NCBI GenBank assembly: GCA_016780605.1
Contig: JADHLS010000316.1
Span: 1 to 6,415 of the forward strand
Length of the DNA: 6,415 nt
Reading direction: 5' to 3'
From: Reyranella sp.
GTDB lineage: Bacteria > Pseudomonadota > Alphaproteobacteria > Reyranellales > Reyranellaceae
In this document: positions 6,373 through 6,415 of the stretch, piece by piece
How the letters are laid out: every line of letters begins with the position of its first letter
How positions within the stretch are numbered: position 1 is the stretch's first letter
The notes under the pieces: model-generated
What the model was told of the DNA's origin: nothing
Databases searched by the model: none
Seen by the model: the letters and a program-made list of their open reading frames with translations, nothing else
Made by a program: the position numbers and the translations under genes

Positions 6373-6415
6373 ATGCTCTAGCCCTTGCCTCTTCTCCTTC
6401 TCCATCATACGGGGG

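Larger units (their letters stand above)
6253..6382. repeat. 130-bp composite palindromic element with imperfect terminal inverted repeats
   Basis: The outer 16 bp at 6253-6268 and 6367-6382 are inverted copies matching at 13 of 16 positions: the outer GCTAGAGC is perfect, then three mismatches, then ATGGG is perfect. Between the ends lie a perfect 22-bp hairpin on the left, a 33-bp spacer, and a perfect 14-bp hairpin on the right. Both ends contain the rare tetranucleotide CTAG (6254-6257 and 6378-6381), which could be a target duplication or part of the termini. No transposase is encoded. The layout resembles intergenic palindromic repeats of the CTAGAGC/AGAGCATGA type common in alphaproteobacteria, or a non-autonomous MITE-like element. 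That comparison is from memory of the family style; the symmetry itself is seen directly. Confidence 0.75.

Noticed and set aside
6332..6415. AGGAGG at 6332-6337 followed by ATG at 6342 and a frame open to the window end (M-G-P-A-D-S-S-W...).
   Set aside because: The frame runs through the arms of the 14-bp hairpin and then a Ser/Pro-rich pyrimidine tract, with no sign of a real protein. It is probably chance within the repeat, though it cannot be excluded without sequence to the right.
1..6415. The window begins and ends with GGGGG.
   Set aside because: Five bases are too few to be a boundary repeat; nothing adjacent to them matches between the two ends.

Overview
The window is GC-rich, with G or C at most third codon positions. 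It reads as an alphaproteobacterial chromosome segment. The ParE protein has the alphaproteobacterial look (K-x-K-N-K-S-A-L-E-V-I and S-G-G-L-H-G-V-G blocks), and the 3' intergenic region carries CTAGAGC-type palindromic DNA of the kind scattered through alphaproteobacterial genomes. Rhodospirillales or a relative is a guess from style only; no species can be named.

Left part (10-2881, minus strand): four genes packed head to tail, transcribed from about 2900 towards 1. In order they are a YciA-type acyl-CoA thioesterase (2483-2881), a secreted DUF1007 protein (1800-2486), a NicO-family nickel/cobalt permease with a histidine-rich loop (904-1815), and an EamA/DMT-type exporter (10-900). Junctions are a 4-bp overlap, a 16-bp overlap (4 bp if a GTG start is used) and a 3-bp gap, so this is almost certainly one operon with translational coupling. 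DUF1007 and NicO form a plausible periplasmic-plus-membrane metal-handling pair. The thioesterase and the DMT protein have no obvious link to metal.

Middle (2882-2997): a 116-bp divergent intergenic region, locally AT-rich, that must hold the start signals for both directions. Then parE (2998-5004, plus strand) encodes a complete topoisomerase IV subunit B with intact ATPase, QTK-loop and TOPRIM motifs.

Right part (5098-6257, plus strand): two tandem genes, 26 bp apart, for small secreted paralogues of about 188 residues. They are about 70% identical in the mature part, each has a signal peptide and two conserved cysteines, and I do not recognise the family. The second gene ends inside a 130-bp composite palindromic element (6253-6382). 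The element has 16-bp imperfect terminal inverted repeats and encloses a perfect 22-bp and a perfect 14-bp hairpin. Its left terminus supplies the stop codon of the second paralogue.

No rRNA, tRNA, CRISPR array, transposase or defence system is visible. The most unusual parts are the duplicated unknown secreted proteins with the palindromic element joined to their 3' end, and the metal-site signatures of the DUF1007/NicO pair.
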